From Myrica gale (Eukaryota; Streptophyta; Magnoliopsida; Fagales; Myricaceae): a DNA stretch of 64,000 nt. Shown in pieces: positions 22,170 through 33,692 of the stretch. The stretch is taken from NCBI GenBank assembly GCA_963930655.1, contig OZ005608.1, forward strand, positions 3,410,001 through 3,474,000, in the 5' to 3' direction. A model generated the notes under the pieces. The model saw nothing but the letters and a program-made list of their open reading frames with translations. It had not been told where the DNA came from and did no database searches. A program made the position numbers and the translations under genes. Positions within the stretch are counted from its first letter, which is position 1; every line of letters starts with the position of its first letter.

Positions 22170-25100
22170 ATGGAAGCCTCGGGGGTTAAAAATTGCGATA
22201 CCACTGACGACGAGAGTAGTGTCGCTGTTGAAAATCAGAATCATGTTTCTCCAAATGGGCAACCTGAATCCGACGTCGTCAGGAGCTCCTCTGATGCTGT
22301 GTCCAGAGGGCTGTCCTCCACACTCACCACCGTCATTAGGGACTTTGATTCCAGAGCTCGGGACGCTGTAGGAAGCCAGGACCAGCTCTCCTCCGCCCTC
22401 GATCGTGTCACCCGAGGTGTTGCTTCTTTCCTCGATCGCTGGAGCTTGTGAAATTTGCTTTCTTGTCAAGTCTTTCACATATATGCTGATACTCTATTCT
22501 GTGTTTGAATGAAGTTGCCTCATTTTTGTATGCTTTTGCAATCTGCTGGTCTTACTGTTCGAGTTGTGCGTTGTTTTGAAATCCATCAAGTAGAATTTTC
22601 CTTGCGTACATCTCTGACAGACTGAATATCTCACCCAGCTTATTTCCGGCTTTTCTTTCATATAAATCAGAGTCAAAGTGTCAAACTATGTCATGCAAAG
22701 CAGGTGTGCTTGCGGGGATATGTTTATGTCCTAGAGATCAAGAAGGGGTAAATTTCTGAATTCAAGATACCTGTACGTGTGACCTAGAGTAGGTGCAGTA
22801 CCTCCTTGGAATTTTACAAATACTCTTAGCGGATCATAGAGTCTCATTTTATGTCATTTTAAAGTTTTTATGATGTTGATGCTGGTTGAGGAGTGTTAAT
22901 CTGTTCTAGGTACTGAAAACTACCTTATCAAAAACAAAACAAAAAGGTACTGACAAACTACAACATTCTGTTATGGGTGAGTGTTGTTTACCTGTTACAG
23001 AATTTTTTTTCTTTCTAGATTGAGGAACCTCACTCCTGTCAGGGAAGCTAGGTGCTAGTATCCCATAAGAGTCTGAAGCCATAATAAAGGCATTCCGGCA
23101 GCTATTGAAAACTTCTTGCCTGAAATGTTTGTCAAGGGAGCATGAAATTGCATTCAAAGGCAGTATAAGTTGCAGAATTATAGTTATCCATGTTGAAGTT
23201 TTAAGTTCTTGCCTGTGTTCGTCAAGGGGGCATGGAATTGCATTCAGAGGCAGTATAAGTTGCAGACTTATACTTATCCATGTTGAAGTTTAAGTTCTTG
23301 CCTGAGAGGTTTGTCAAGGGGCATGAAATTGGTGCCAGATCTGGCATCCTTCGCTACTACCACCCTCTGTTGTTGCCATACTTCTCTGCTGTTGCTCCCT
23401 TTAGTACTGGAGCAAAATCCCAACACCACTGTTGTCATTCATTCTCTTCCTGCAGATTCTGCACAACCAAATGTGACCTTAACGCTTTTATAGTCTCTTT
23501 TTTCCCCTTTTTGGAGTCGCACAGTCTACGGTTTGTTTGAAAAGAGAATTCTTGGTTTCATAGTTGTTTATGTTTGTAATTGCAAACCATCAACATGATC
23601 AATCACTTCAGCTTCCCAATCCTCATAAAATTCTTTTGCAGATGGTTCCTATATTTGAACCCTAGTGCAAACTTGAAAAATGGAATGCATTAGTTTTACT
23701 CTTAAGGAAACGAGGCCGGATACTCTTGCATTCATGTCTGCATGAGTTGTATTTGATTTCCTTCTCGCGTAAGTCTAAATTCTATGTTCTGAAAATTATT
23801 ATGTTGACCAAAGTATCACATGCTGTGACAGAACTTGATCAATTGTTAGAAGATGCACCCTCGCCATTCATTATGCAGCATGCTACCAAGATTTCTGGTG
23901 TTAGAAAGAGAGTCTCATCATTGAATTCACTTTTAAAATCCATACAGCACCGAGTTGATAATATAGACCGAATGCTGTCTGTGGGCGTGTTACATGGTAC
24001 TTACTATCTCCTATATTTTGTTTAATTTGTTGACAGCCTATAAGCTTGTAACTCTTGACACTTTTTTCTTCATTTTCGTGGTAATGAGTATGAGCAGTGA
24101 TCAGAATACTACATTAAAATGTCTTGCCTGCTCTGTTAAAGTTTATTGCGCTTTTGGCATTTCTTCCCATTTCATATTTGAGGGTTTTCTTTTTTCTTGA
24201 TTTTTTTTTATTTTTTTATTTTTTTATTTTTGGGGGGGGGGGGGGGATATTGAAGCTACTGACTTGGACTAGATGGGAAGGACCGAAGGAGCCTGAGAAA
24301 TTCTGATGGTAGCCATAAAACCATTCGTCATATTGTTATTTGTTTTTCGCAAGTTTGTATACTTGAATAGTGTCATTATTTTCAAAACGCGATTCAACAT
24401 GGCCTTGTAAGGGATAAGAATGGAAAGTGTTCAACTGTTAGTCATAGATAAAAGCACATATCTGTATACCAACAGGTGAGTAGAAATAATGGAGACTGGG
24501 TTATGATAAAAGCAGGAAGTTGAAAGGATCACTGTAAGACTGATACACATAATATTTGTGCAGACATTTATAATTCCATCATAAGTTATTATGATCAGCT
24601 AGGAATTCGTGAATGCTGGTTTGTAAGAGTGGTTCATGTGATACTTATCAAAACAAAAAGAGTGGTTCATGTGACCTGGTTGGTTGAGCAGTAAGGGATA
24701 CAACTGCGTTTATCACTTGACTTGGTTCAGTGTGTGATAATATCACATGCAGATTGTCTCCAGTAACTGTATGTGATCAAAGGCCACAGTCCATATGCTT
24801 TTTTAGAACAGCACAATTACAGAGGGTCTATACAATGGAAGTCTGAATCCACTTGATCTATTATTCAAGTGATCTGTTAAGAAGCTGATATATTATTCAA
24901 CATATGCGTTGCAATATGATTCACCACATCAACTGCATAAGCTGAGCTTTGTAGGTAATAGGGAAACAAGTTTGATGCATGACTCTTTCTTTTGGCTGCA
25001 GTCGGTTGACTAATTAATATCTAGGAACGAAAACTTATGCAGTTTTATTCACTCGGGTGAAGAAATATTCTTGGATTCAAATCGGAATCATCAGTATACT

Positions 25101-25225
25101 TGTCATTAATGATTGAAGGTGTTGTTTCGCTTTGTTTTCTTCTTGTTGTTTCATATGCATGGAACTGAAAGGTTTATGTGTATCATGTAGAGAAGATGGC
25201 CTCCGAAAGTTCTGGACAACATTAA
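22170..25225 (+). CDS. Snapin-like BLOC-1 subunit (SNARE-associated protein)
   Basis: Three exons, 22170-22416, 23832-23996 and 25191-25225, join in phase to give 148 residues and a stop. GT-AG sites fit at both introns; the last exon is only 35 nt and encodes EKMASESSGQH. Exon 2 encodes LDQLLEDAPSPF and the RKRVSSLNSLLKSIQHRVDN block, whose heptad hydrophobics suggest a coiled coil like the snapin family (Snapin/BLOC-1 subunit 7). In animals snapin works in the BLOC-1 complex and in SNARE-dependent vesicle fusion; in plants BLOC-1 acts in endosome-to-vacuole traffic. The N-terminal 35 residues are acidic and polar. A 90 bp tandem repeat sits in intron 1. The gene lies between the PPR gene and the P450, in the order I recall for Arabidopsis At1g79080-At1g79070. 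Confidence 0.82.
23115..23335. repeat. Imperfect tandem repeat, about 90 bp unit, in Snapin-like intron 1
   Basis: The block TTGCATTCAAAGGCAGTATA through TTAAGTTCTTGCCTG occurs twice (about 23134-23217 and 23232-23303) with a partial third start (TTTGTCAAGGGGCATGAAATTG). The frames across it are non-coding. Confidence 0.8.
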
Positions 25226-25581
25226 TATTGGTCATGCATTACAGCAGCTTGGAATCTTTCGTACATGTTTCGTATGTAGTTTTATATTTTCACTTCGTTT
25301 ACTGTCATTCTGTATGTAATTTTTCAGTTGTAACGGTGACTAGGTGTGAATCGAGATTTTTCTTTTGGCTGAACTTTCGCTTTTCAAGTTATTGGACGGT
25401 TGAACACAATCACAAATCCGTTTTCCTGAACTTAGGAAAGAACCAAGGAAACATTTGTAACTAATCTGTCCACAACGTTTATGATAAGATTACTCGCAGT
25501 TCCAATTTCCCACTTACTTCAATCGCAGTTCCCATATTAATCACATGGATTGCAGTGCCACGCATATTTTGACTGCAATTA

Positions 25582-27908
25582 CTAGTTGATTTGCTGCAGA
25601 ACTCGTAGTATGATGTGAGCGCCATGCTGGGTCTGAAGAGTTATTTCTGACTTGGGAGCATGACAATAGGATGGGGAAAGCTCAAACGAGAAGCGTCGGA
25701 GAATGGTTGTCAGAGCCATTTTCGCTTCCAACATTGCGAAGCTCTGTCCAATGCATATCCGAGGACCCCATCCGAAGGGGAAGAAAGAAACTCGGCCCTT
25801 GGTCACATTCGAGACTCCTTCTGAGAACCTCTCCGGTCTAAACTCCGTAGCATCGTCACCCCAAAGTTGATGATACTGATGAACGAGGAGCGTTTGTAAG
25901 GAGAGCATCACCCCAGCTGGTAATGACAACTCGCCGAGTTTTATGTTGTTGGGAACAGATCGAGCAAGCATGACTATCGCTGGGTACAATCTTAGAACCT
26001 CGTACAAAATCATCGTCACCTGTGACATTGAAACAAACAAACAAACAAAAACATTCCATTAGGTTTTGTGGCTGTGAAGTCTGAAATTGATTCATCATTC
26101 TAATAATGAGTGATACGATTACATACAACTTTGAGACGATTTAAGCCATCAAAATCTGGTTTGGTTTTGCCAAAAACTTGGAAAACCTCCTCTCTTGCAC
26201 GCGCTTGCCAATCCTGATGTCTACTCAACAAAATCAGAGTCCAAACAAGCAAAACAGAGGTCGTCTCTTTCCCGGCGAAGTAAGAAAGCTTACATTCCTC
26301 TATTACATCCTTAATGCTCATTCCGACCTTCTTGTCGTCTCCTTGTTCTTGAATGGCTTCGCCTGCCTTCATTGCTTTCTCTCTTTTCTCGATCATGCCC
26401 ATAAGCAAAGCTTCTACTTCTCTGTTAATTTCCTTCATCCTCTTGTTGATCTTAGTAGGTAAGAATCTACACGCCAAAAAATAAATAAAAAAGAAAAAAG
26501 AAAAGGAGATTGTATGCTGAACAGGAAAGGAAAATGAAAGGTATTAGTTTTACCTCCATCCTGGAATGTAAACTGACTGTAGAGTTTGTACCATAAGATT
26601 TGCTTGCTCTTTCTGAAGTCGAAATATGTTTCTCCCTTCTTCATAGCTACTTCCAAATGCTGTTCGGGAGATCAGATTACTTGACAAATTTTGAAGGCAA
26701 GGCCACACATCTAACTTGCAGAACCCCTCGTTCGAGACCAACGACTCCCATTTGTCATCCGTCTCGCTACAGCTCTGGTATAGCTTAGGCAACATATGCT
26801 ACGGCCAAACGTAAGAGTTTAAGAAAGTTTCAGAGGAAGACAAGTACTTCAACTTATTCAGCACAACCAAATAAACTGTAGTCTGTAGCAAAAAGTACCT
26901 TTAATTTCTCTAGGCTGAATGCCGGACTGATAAGCTTTCTATGTTTTACCCATTTCTCGCCCTCCAGGTCTGGAAGTCCGGTTGCTATAAACTTAGCAAG
27001 TGGATTCAGTTTGGGCCTCTGAAATTCATTGATCCTCGAAAAGATACCTCTTAGTTGTTCAGGGTTAATTATGTTCACCATCGGTGTTGGGCCAATCCAT
27101 ACAAAAGAGTTCTTACCTGTAAATTTGTTCTGTAAGTATTTTCCATAATTATGCTTGACCCGACATGCACATATAAGTATTTGTTCTTACCTACATGTAT
27201 ACATACGATCCTACTTACAGTACCAAAAAGGAAATTTAAAAATTACTGCCTGGTTTCGATGATATTTTAAAAATATGATTGAGTTTCTAAAATTGATAAA
27301 TTACTGACTGAATTTAGATCACCTTACAATATCATTCTCTCGGTTGTATTTTTGTCCAAATTTCTAACTGATTTGATGACATGACACATGAAGTATCAAA
27401 GATAACAGATGTCATAAATTGAATAAAAAATATTACGCCATAAAATGATATTAACATTTTTATTTATTTTTAAGACATGTCATGCCACGTTATCATATAT
27501 TGTCACTTGACGTGCTACATCATGAGCAATTCCATAATTTTTAAATTTTCCTTATTTATAACCCATGAGAAATAAATAGGAAGTTGATAAATGTAATATA
27601 GCACCGAAAACATATCTGACCATACCATGAATCTTCACTGTTTGATCAAAAAAGGGGATGACAAATGGTGGTAGGTCGTCGGAGATATCCATTGGTCGGG
27701 ACTTTGCATGTTTTTCCAGCATGAACATATCCTTCAAGTCTCCAAACAAAAGTCGATAAAAATTTCATGTAAGACCTTTTTGTCTGAGGCACTTCTCCAG
27801 CTTCTTCGGCCTCATCCAAACCCAATCCAATACCCTCCATGAAAAGGTTAGTAGAATAGCAATACAGATGGAGAATGCAATAGAAACTACTGCTTCTGGT
27901 ATTTCCAT
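25582..27908 (-). pseudogene. CYP72A: Cytochrome P450, CYP72A type, with in-frame TGA at codon 48
   Basis: Five exons on the minus strand, 27626-27908, 27117 side to 26899 (26899-27116), 26554-26798, 26127-26466 and 25582-26019, join in phase into 508 codons, the usual CYP72A length. The N-terminus has a membrane anchor (about residues 6-23) followed by WRVLDWVWMRPKKLEKCLRQ, a CYP72A hallmark. Later come AGKETTS (I-helix oxygen-binding region), ETLR-type EVLR (ExxR), FRPERF and the haem loop [13 protein letters not shown] with its Cys. The enzyme would be an ER-bound monooxygenase; family members oxidise triterpenoids, monoterpenoids or gibberellins, and the substrate here is unknown. The only visible defect is TGA at 27765-27767, codon 48, where homologues have a Gly (GGA differs by one base). 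No splice choice removes it. It is either a null allele, a very young pseudogene or a base error. Confidence 0.85.
27765..27767 (-). other. Premature TGA in P450 exon 1
   Basis: The codon after KGLT in exon 1 is TGA; the frame upstream (from ATG at 27908) and downstream (NFYRLLFGDLK onward) is clean and family-like. It would truncate the protein to 47 residues, just the anchor and the proline-poor hinge. Confidence 0.85.
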
Positions 27909-28057
27909 TTCAGAGAGTGAAACTGATCAGGCGAGAGAAGCAAAGAGGCCAGCCGGACTTACTTCTTTTCTCTTACTCTCTCTCTCGAATCAAAGTTTTC
28001 CTTCACGCAGACTAGAATATGTTCGTGTGGCACTTTGAATTCCCAGCAGGTGAACAT

Positions 28058-28271
28058 CTCGCAAGATTACTCTTCAATGATACAATGGTAAGAAAGGGCA
28101 AGGTTAATTCCGCATATTTCTACCATCTTAATTGTCTCTTTCTTCCATTCGATTTGTATGGCATCTAGCCATCTAGCTCGTAGGATTGCTCTTCAATGGT
28201 AAGAAAGGGCAAAGTTTAATGTCGCATCTTTCTACGTACCATCTTGTCTCTTTCTTCCATTCGATTTTCTA
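28058..28271. repeat. Imperfect tandem duplication upstream of the P450 gene
   Basis: Two copies (about 28058-28159 and 28177-28271) share CTCTTCAATG, GGTAAGAAAGGGCAA and TCTCTTTCTTCCATTCGATTT. They lie 150-360 bp upstream of the P450 start and could be part of its promoter. Confidence 0.75.
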
Positions 28272-29594
28272 CCTTTTTCTTTTTTGATTCATCACGTGTC
28301 TTTTCGGGCCTCTTTAGGGTGCCAAAAAGAAAAACTTTCAAAATTGTCCATAGTGAGAAAAAAATATATTATGTTGAGTCGTTTCAATGCCCCAATAGTC
28401 ATATCTTTAACATCATGGATTCATTCATGTTTAAAAAATGTCAACCATGGCTAACAGCATACAAAGTTTTTCTTGTCCTTGTGCCTTGGAAATCTTATGT
28501 TTTTTTTCTCGTGGGAAAAAAGAGGAGGGTTTTATGCCTTGCACTAAATTTCTAATACGTCTCGTTAACCTAACACATTCATATTTCATGAATGGCCCAA
28601 ATTAAATTTATTAAAAATATATATAAGGAATCGTTGAACCTTTAATGCATTGATTAATTTGATCTAAACCCTCCATATTACTAATTAATGTATTGGTTGA
28701 AAGAGGACCTTTGTTAGTACTGAATCCAAACTCGAGAAAAAATACATCTCTTTTGACTTTGATGCACTATTTATTTTGAGACGGGTCTGCTGCAGTTCGA
28801 TCAGCCGAACTGCAGCAGAGCCGCGACTCATTTCTTTTTGGTCATCTTTCTAATATTGGAATTCACCATGATACCGTTCCTTTCCAACAAAATAATCTTA
28901 TAGATCAACGAAAAAGAAAAAAAAATGTAATTTCGGTGATATGATATCTGTCACTTCTATCTCAAGTTTTTTGTATTGACTCTTTCAAATCCCGAAACGT
29001 CACGTAACTATTCAACGTCGAAAAATAATTTTAAAGGCTAATAGACTAATCTCATCTTAGCCAGAGCAAACCATATTCGGTGAAATCTCTCCTTGAGCAG
29101 CGAAACCTTCCTTCAAATTCGCCATGTTTCTTGAGTTTTCAGTGTCCTCGAGGGTAAAATAGAATTCGCAGTGGTTTTTTATCAAAAGATTTTGCAGAAA
29201 ATGGCGTGGCAAATGAAACTGACTGATGGGATTCGAGAATTGCAACAGGAAGTTCCATTAGCAGTGGCGAATAGGCCACAATAGCAGCAGCTTGTATTAT
29301 ATCCATATGTTTTAAGTAGTTTGCAAGCCGGCATATTTTGGGTAGAAGCTGGGCGCACGTTAAAATCCCATCAAGGCGAGGTTCCTTCCCTTCCCAGTAG
29401 ACAGACATCCTTGTTCTCTGCTGGACTCACTGGACATGGCGAACAGGCATGAAGAAAGAAGAAGAAGAGGGGAAGCATGACATAAATGGAATTCCCTTCC
29501 CTGCCTTGTAAAATTTCATTCATTTTCCTATATAAGCAAGGGGATATCTTGTACCGCAAGGGGAAAGAAGTGGCTTGATGCCACTCTAACGTAC
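28272..29594. other. Intergenic, no gene seen
   Basis: AT-rich sequence between the P450 promoter side and the CACTA element. One strong hairpin lies at 28786-28819. I see no coding exon. Confidence 0.5.
28786..28819. repeat. Perfect 14 bp stem hairpin
   Basis: TCTGCTGCAGTTCG, a 6-base loop, then the exact complement. It is GC-rich within AT-rich spacer. Possibly the centre of a decayed foldback element. Confidence 0.75.
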
Positions 29595-30211
29595 CACTAC
29601 AAGAAATTTGGATTCTAACTGCGCCAATTATGGTTGGCAAAAGCTGGCTAATTGGTTGTTAAAGACCTATTGCAACGAAAAGAGGTCGCCGAGAGGGTGG
29701 TTGCAATTGTCGCGTGCGCAATGACCTTTGGCAACGAAAAAGCAATTTCGTTGCTAGGGAGGCTTTTTTTGTCTACCACAAAATTCGTTGCTAGTGGCTG
29801 CTTTATGACTACCACAAAATCCGTTGCCAGTAGTTCCTTTTGTCTATTGAAGCTATTCTTGCCCCTAATGGTGGCCCACTCAATGGGTTTCTTAGCTAAT
29901 TACATTAGCAACTAAAATCAATTTTTTTTTCCTGAATAAGCATCAATATTATGTGAAAATTTATAAAGACCACAAATAAACGAAAAATTCAATAAAAAGC
30001 CAACATTTATTCAATATAATTGTCATCGGTAAATAATTGATTATATAACACTTGTTTTATCCTCTAAAAATACTTTTACAACAACAAGAACCATTTTACA
30101 TGAGAGTTGCCTTGATGAAACTAAAATAAAAACTGTATATAACAAATTCCAACTATTAGTCGTACTCTGTTGCCTCCCTTCCATATTCTTCCACTCTGCT
30201 TGCAGTAACTA

Positions 30212-30248
30212 TTAGTTGATGTGTTATCTGCATCAACACATCAACTAA
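30212..30248. repeat. Perfect 14 bp stem hairpin inside the CACTA element
   Basis: TTAGTTGATGTGTT, a 9-base loop, then its exact complement. Confidence 0.7.
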
Positions 30249-31253
30249 GGTAAAATTTAATGTTTTACAATAAGGACGTCTCTCTTAGTTATCTGTTCTA
30301 CAACAGCAAAAACTTGAACTTATTGCTAAAATCATGGCCTCTGTTACATAGACCCTTCACTTCAACCTACCATACCAACGTCCAAGCAATATAACAGGGG
30401 TAAGGGAATGGCTGCCAGCATGTAAAATGATGAAGAATTTCTGGATAAAATAAGAAACTAGCACTGGACACATACCAATTCACAAACCATTACTTGACTT
30501 CTCGAGTCCATGCAACATAGGGCATAGCTGAATCAAGAAAAGGACTACTGATGCAAAGTGGGATTGACAGAGACTTCCACAAAATTAATCCATTACGACC
30601 AATACTTAGTCACTTCGCTTCCAGAATTATTGAGAGAACAAAATCATCTTTACAAACACATGTATCAAATTTTCTTCTTAATTCAGACTCTCTTTCTCCC
30701 CCCAACCAAACCCCCACATAAGCAATAATCTTTCTTCAATTTACTCTCTGTTGGATTTGGGAAACCAAAACAACCTAGAAGAACAAAGAACACCAATTTC
30801 CACTCAAGCCTTTCCTTTCCTTTTTCCAAAAACTCAATTCTTTTACTGCTATTACAAGCCTAAGTAGAGACAACTGAATAACAACACTCAAAGGGAGATA
30901 TATTGTTTCCTGTACAGAATAACAACACTCAAAGAGAATAAAGCATTCAGAGAGATATGCCATTAGAAACTTCCCTTTGCCGATTGCTTTCTGATTAAGG
31001 TCGGCCATGCATTTTTCCAACAGCGAGAAAAGACCAAAACCCTTCAATTGCAAAAATCAAGCGTACCACCTAGATCAAACACACACCCAGAAGTCAAATG
31101 CACACCTACATGATTATGGGTACAAAATACTCACAGAGAATGAGGCTTTCTTCACCAAACCTTCCAAGAAAGCAAAACACTGGTGTCAAAGAATTTTGCA
31201 AGCATGTTCATAGGATTTCCCTAAATTAGACCTCTGATATCTTCGAAAGCACC

Positions 31254-31341
31254 AATCACAAGAAATTGAAGAACCAATACAACAACAATGCCATTGTCCC
31301 ACCTTTTCAAATCACAAGAAATTGAAGAACCAATACAAAAG
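31254..31341. repeat. Direct repeat inside the CACTA element
   Basis: AATCACAAGAAATTGAAGAA with the following CCAATACAA occurs at about 31255 and again at about 31313. Confidence 0.8.
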
Positions 31342-32200
31342 TGGGTAAATTTCCTTGCATGAGCAAAAAGTGGGATTTTCTTCAAGAACCCAAAACCCAA
31401 GAAGCTGGAAGCGTTTAGAGTCTCCGAGACTCATACACCACCAAGATCACGATTATTTTGCTCTTTCTTTCCCGGCCCGGTCCATAATATTTAAAGTTTA
31501 GAACACAAGTGGTCTGGAAAATAGAGTACATCGATTCACAAACTCTGTTAAAGAGGAAGAAAGAGAGCGCCAAAAGGGCACAGAAGGGCTTCTGTAGAGA
31601 GCCACACAAGAGTAAAAACAAGTAGGCAGAGAAAAGAAAGAGAGAAACACCTAAACGAACAGAAGACTGCGGACCAAACCCCAAGTGGGATTTCTCCGTG
31701 AAGTTCACCATCGACAACGCTGCCGCCCTGCAGAACCGCCTGACCCTCATCATAATCATCACAAGCCGGCAAGACAGATCGGAAGAGACTGTACAAATTA
31801 GCCGGTGAAACACCGTCCGACGAGAGGGGAGGCTACGGGAGGAGTTGGAGCTCCTCCGGTCGACCCAGCAAGCACACTGTTAAAGAGGGGTCAGGCGCTC
31901 AAGAACGAAGATTCTAGATCTAGAAAGAACGCTTAACTTTTTCTATAGTCCTTTTCTCTTCCAGTTACTGTAGGCTATTACAGTCGCGACCAATTCAATT
32001 TCCTCGCCGATAATACTTCTAGCAACCATAAAACTCGCCACTAAATATCAACGCTTTAGGACTTTTCCGCTAAAAGTCTCAATAGCAGCCATTCTGAAAT
32101 TTGGTGGCTAAAATTCAACTATTGGCAACCACAATTACTTGGTGGCCAAAAAATTGGTTATTATAGCCCAATTTTTCTTGTAGTGCGTACACCCAAAATG

Positions 32201-32517
32201 TGCCGGCTAGGGATGAACAAAACTGGACCGGATCTGTGGTCCGGTCAGGTCTTATTTTTTAAAATGCGGTCTGGATTTATTAATATAAATTACAAACTTA
32301 AAAAGTTTAATTTTAATCTAAACTAAATTTCTACATTTTTATATGTCCTCCCCCTTCAAAATTAACCTAATTTTTTTTTTAAATGAAACCGGTCCGGACC
32401 GCATTTGGCTGGACCGGACCGGACCACTTGTAAGTGGTCCAATCCTATCCTTTCATTTAGGAGAACCAAAAATGTAGTCCGGACCGCATTTCCGGTTTTC
32501 ACCTCTAGTGCCAGCTA
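32201..32517. mobile_element. Small DNA element with 9 bp target duplication
   Basis: TGCCGGCTA (32201-32209) and TGCCAGCTA (32509-32517) flank a 299 bp segment that starts GGGATGAACAAAAC and ends GGTTTTCACCTCTAG. The interior carries several CCGGACCG/GGTCCGG motifs. A 9 bp target duplication points to a Mutator-type (MULE) MITE. It starts 16 bp right of the CACTA element. Confidence 0.6.
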
Positions 32518-32737
32518 GCAAAATTCTTTTTAGATATGGGCATAAAACAGGGTGATGCTATTTTGGCTTATTCCTCACTTTTCTGCAAAATTTGTTGCTT
32601 CATCAAGGACTTCAGCTATATATTATGCTTAGCTTCCCAATAAGTTTATATTAGTCTAATCACTTGGTTAGTAGTTATAGTTCGACGGTGGATATATAGA
32701 CGATTTTTACGCTTTTATTTTTTATTTGGAAAAAATA

Positions 32738-33096
32738 TATTTTTCACCCACGAATTACTATAGGTTTTACACTTTGCACTCTAAACTACCAGTTTTGAAC
32801 ATTGCACCCTCTAACTACAAATTTTAGACACTTTGCACCATTTGTCCAATTTTTAGACTAAAATGATGATAATGTCTTTGACTTACTTTGCATATATTGA
32901 AGATGTTATTCTAAATTTATTAATTTTTCGGGGGTATTATTGTCAGATGAAGGGTGCAAAGTGTTTAACATTAGTAGTTGGAGGGTGTAATGTGTCAAAG
33001 TGGGTAGTTTAATGTGCAAAGTGTCAAAATTGATAATTTAGGGTGTAATGTGTTGTAGACTTGGTAGTTGATGGATGAAAAATGTATTTATCCCTT
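32738..33096. repeat. Dispersed foldback repeat, copy 2 (related copy at 417-792)
   Basis: Same block order as 417-792. The left end ATATATTTTTCACCCA is inverted at the right end (TGGATGAAAAATGTATTTAT). Non-coding. Confidence 0.65.
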
Positions 33097-33109
33097 ATTA
33101 TTTTTTGGG

Positions 33110-33692
33110 AAATATACAAATATCATACTAGGTTTTAACGCCTTTTGTGAAAACGCACCAGGTTTTAAAAAGTTTCAAATTGCTCAATAGGTTTATCATT
33201 TTTGTATAAAAACTCACTGAACTCAATGTCGTTAGCCTCGTTTAACGGAAAATTCATCGCATCCAATCATAATATGACACGTGTCACTAAATAAATAAAA
33301 ATTAAAAATAAATCTAAAATTAACAAAAAAATTATTAATTTAAAAAAAAAAAACAAAAGGATCGGGTCACTGTGGAGGGGGAACCTGGCGCCTCCGGGGG
33401 AGGAGGGTCTCCCCCCTCCACCTCTGGCCACCCAGTTCTGGGTGACCATGGGTGGACCTCCTCCACCCGTCGGCATGGGTTGCCTGATGGGGGAGGTCCG
33501 TTTAATTATTTAGTGACACGTGTCATATTGTGATTGAACGTAATAGATTTTTCTTTAAACGGGGCTAACGACATTGCGTTCAGTGATTTTTTATACAAAA
33601 ATGATAAACCTAGTAAGCAATTTGAAACTTTTTAAAACCTGATGTGTTTTCACAAAATGCATTAAAAACCAGTGTGATATTTGTATATTTTA
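33110..33692. mobile_element. Large foldback MITE with GC-rich centre
   Basis: Long arms match in inverted order: AAATATACAAATATCA, AAAAAGTTTCAAATTGCT, GTTTATCATTTTTGTATA, GTCGTTAGCC and GACACGTGTCA all recur as complements on the right side. The arms enclose a GC-rich centre (33360-33500) of GGAGG/CCTCC inverted motifs. It has no coding capacity. It starts 13 bp after the previous repeat. Confidence 0.75.

Larger units (their letters stand above)
29595..32185. mobile_element. Non-autonomous CACTA (En/Spm) element, 2.6 kb
   Basis: It begins CACTACAAGAAATTTGG and ends with the complement of CACTACAAGAAAAATTGGGC, the standard CACTA terminus. Near the left end GTTGCTA/TTGGCAACGA-type motifs repeat (29730-29850); near the right end GGTGGC, TAGCAACCA and TTGGCAACCA repeat (32010-32150). 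Such subterminal arrays bind the transposase. I found no transposase or second ORF, so it is non-autonomous. GTAC is present on both sides but offset by one base, so the 3 bp target duplication is not clean. The interior (31400-31880) is more GC-rich and could be captured host sequence; no recognisable domain was found. Confidence 0.82.

Noticed and set aside
24223-24246. G run in Snapin-like intron 2, as well as the C run at 15127-15140
   Set aside because: Simple homopolymers; no further structure.
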